From NCBI GenBank assembly GCA_030154385.1, contig JASKJZ010000183.1, positions 1 to 5,709 on the forward strand: a stretch of DNA of 5,709 bases, in the 5' to 3' direction. The DNA is from Clostridiales bacterium. Its GTDB lineage: Bacteria; Bacillota_A; Clostridia; Lachnospirales; Lachnospiraceae. The notes below the pieces were generated by a model. That model searched no databases. It had not been told where the DNA came from and saw nothing but the letters and a program-made list of their open reading frames with translations. The position numbers were made by a program, and so were the translations under genes. Numbering within the stretch: position 1 is the stretch's first letter; each line of letters opens with the position of its first letter. This document shows positions 5,663 through 5,709 of this stretch, piece by piece.

Positions 5663-5709
5663 ATGGCAAAAAAAATTCAACCAATTGAAAGATGCGACTG
5701 TGATGTAAT
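5663..5709 (+). CDS. ArsR/SmtB-family metal-sensing repressor, N-terminus (3' end outside window)
   Basis: Only 15 codons are visible: MAKKIQPIERCDCDV. The C-D-C-D pair near the N-terminus resembles ArsR/SmtB-family repressors of clostridia, where such cysteines can take part in metal sensing and the gene often precedes a P-type metal-exporting ATPase. The upstream TGAA-N6-TTCA operator over the transcription start supports this independently. Such a protein would bind the operator without metal and release it when metal rises, controlling its own gene and those behind it. The DNA-binding winged helix is not in the window, so the family is inferred from the start and the operator together. 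The metal cannot be named. Confidence 0.6.
   Translation, partial: MAKKIQPIERCDCDV

Overview
The window is AT-rich with strong AAGGAGG-type ribosome binding sites, sigma-A-like promoters and intrinsic terminators with U-tracts. Together with the gene families present, this points to a low-GC Gram-positive anaerobe, most likely a member of the Clostridia. No rRNA, tRNA or CRISPR array was found.

Region 1 (1-934) is the 3' part of a large serine recombinase gene, entering from outside the window and closed by a strong hairpin. It suggests that an integrative element or transposon ends near here. Region 2 (about 967-1285) holds no intact gene. It carries a decayed reading frame with a stop and a frameshift, in which short peptide blocks are still readable. 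Region 3 (1246-2863) is a complete thiamine-pyrimidine unit: promoter, TPP (THI-box) riboswitch, terminator hairpin as expression platform, and thiC. No other thiamine gene is visible.

Region 4 (about 2959-5479) is a nested set of insertion sequences. The host is a relic of an ISLre2-family transposase that lost its central part and changed frame. Its 3' end is interrupted by a complete IS1182-family element (3473-5413, transposase on the minus strand). The insertion has 12-bp terminal inverted repeats and a 6-bp palindromic target duplication, AATATT. Conceptual removal of 3473-5419 rejoins the ISLre2 tail in frame, which fixes the boundaries to within the ambiguity of the palindrome.

Region 5 (5480-5709) is the promoter, a probable metal-responsive operator, a very strong ribosome binding site and the first 15 codons of an ArsR/SmtB-type repressor. 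The rest of this gene, and any metal exporter behind it, lies outside the window.

No wholly new multi-gene system is visible. The most informative points are the base-level record of the nested insertion, the riboswitch-controlled solitary thiC with an unusual tandem decamer in its leader, the unexplained relic after the recombinase, and the operator architecture at the right edge.
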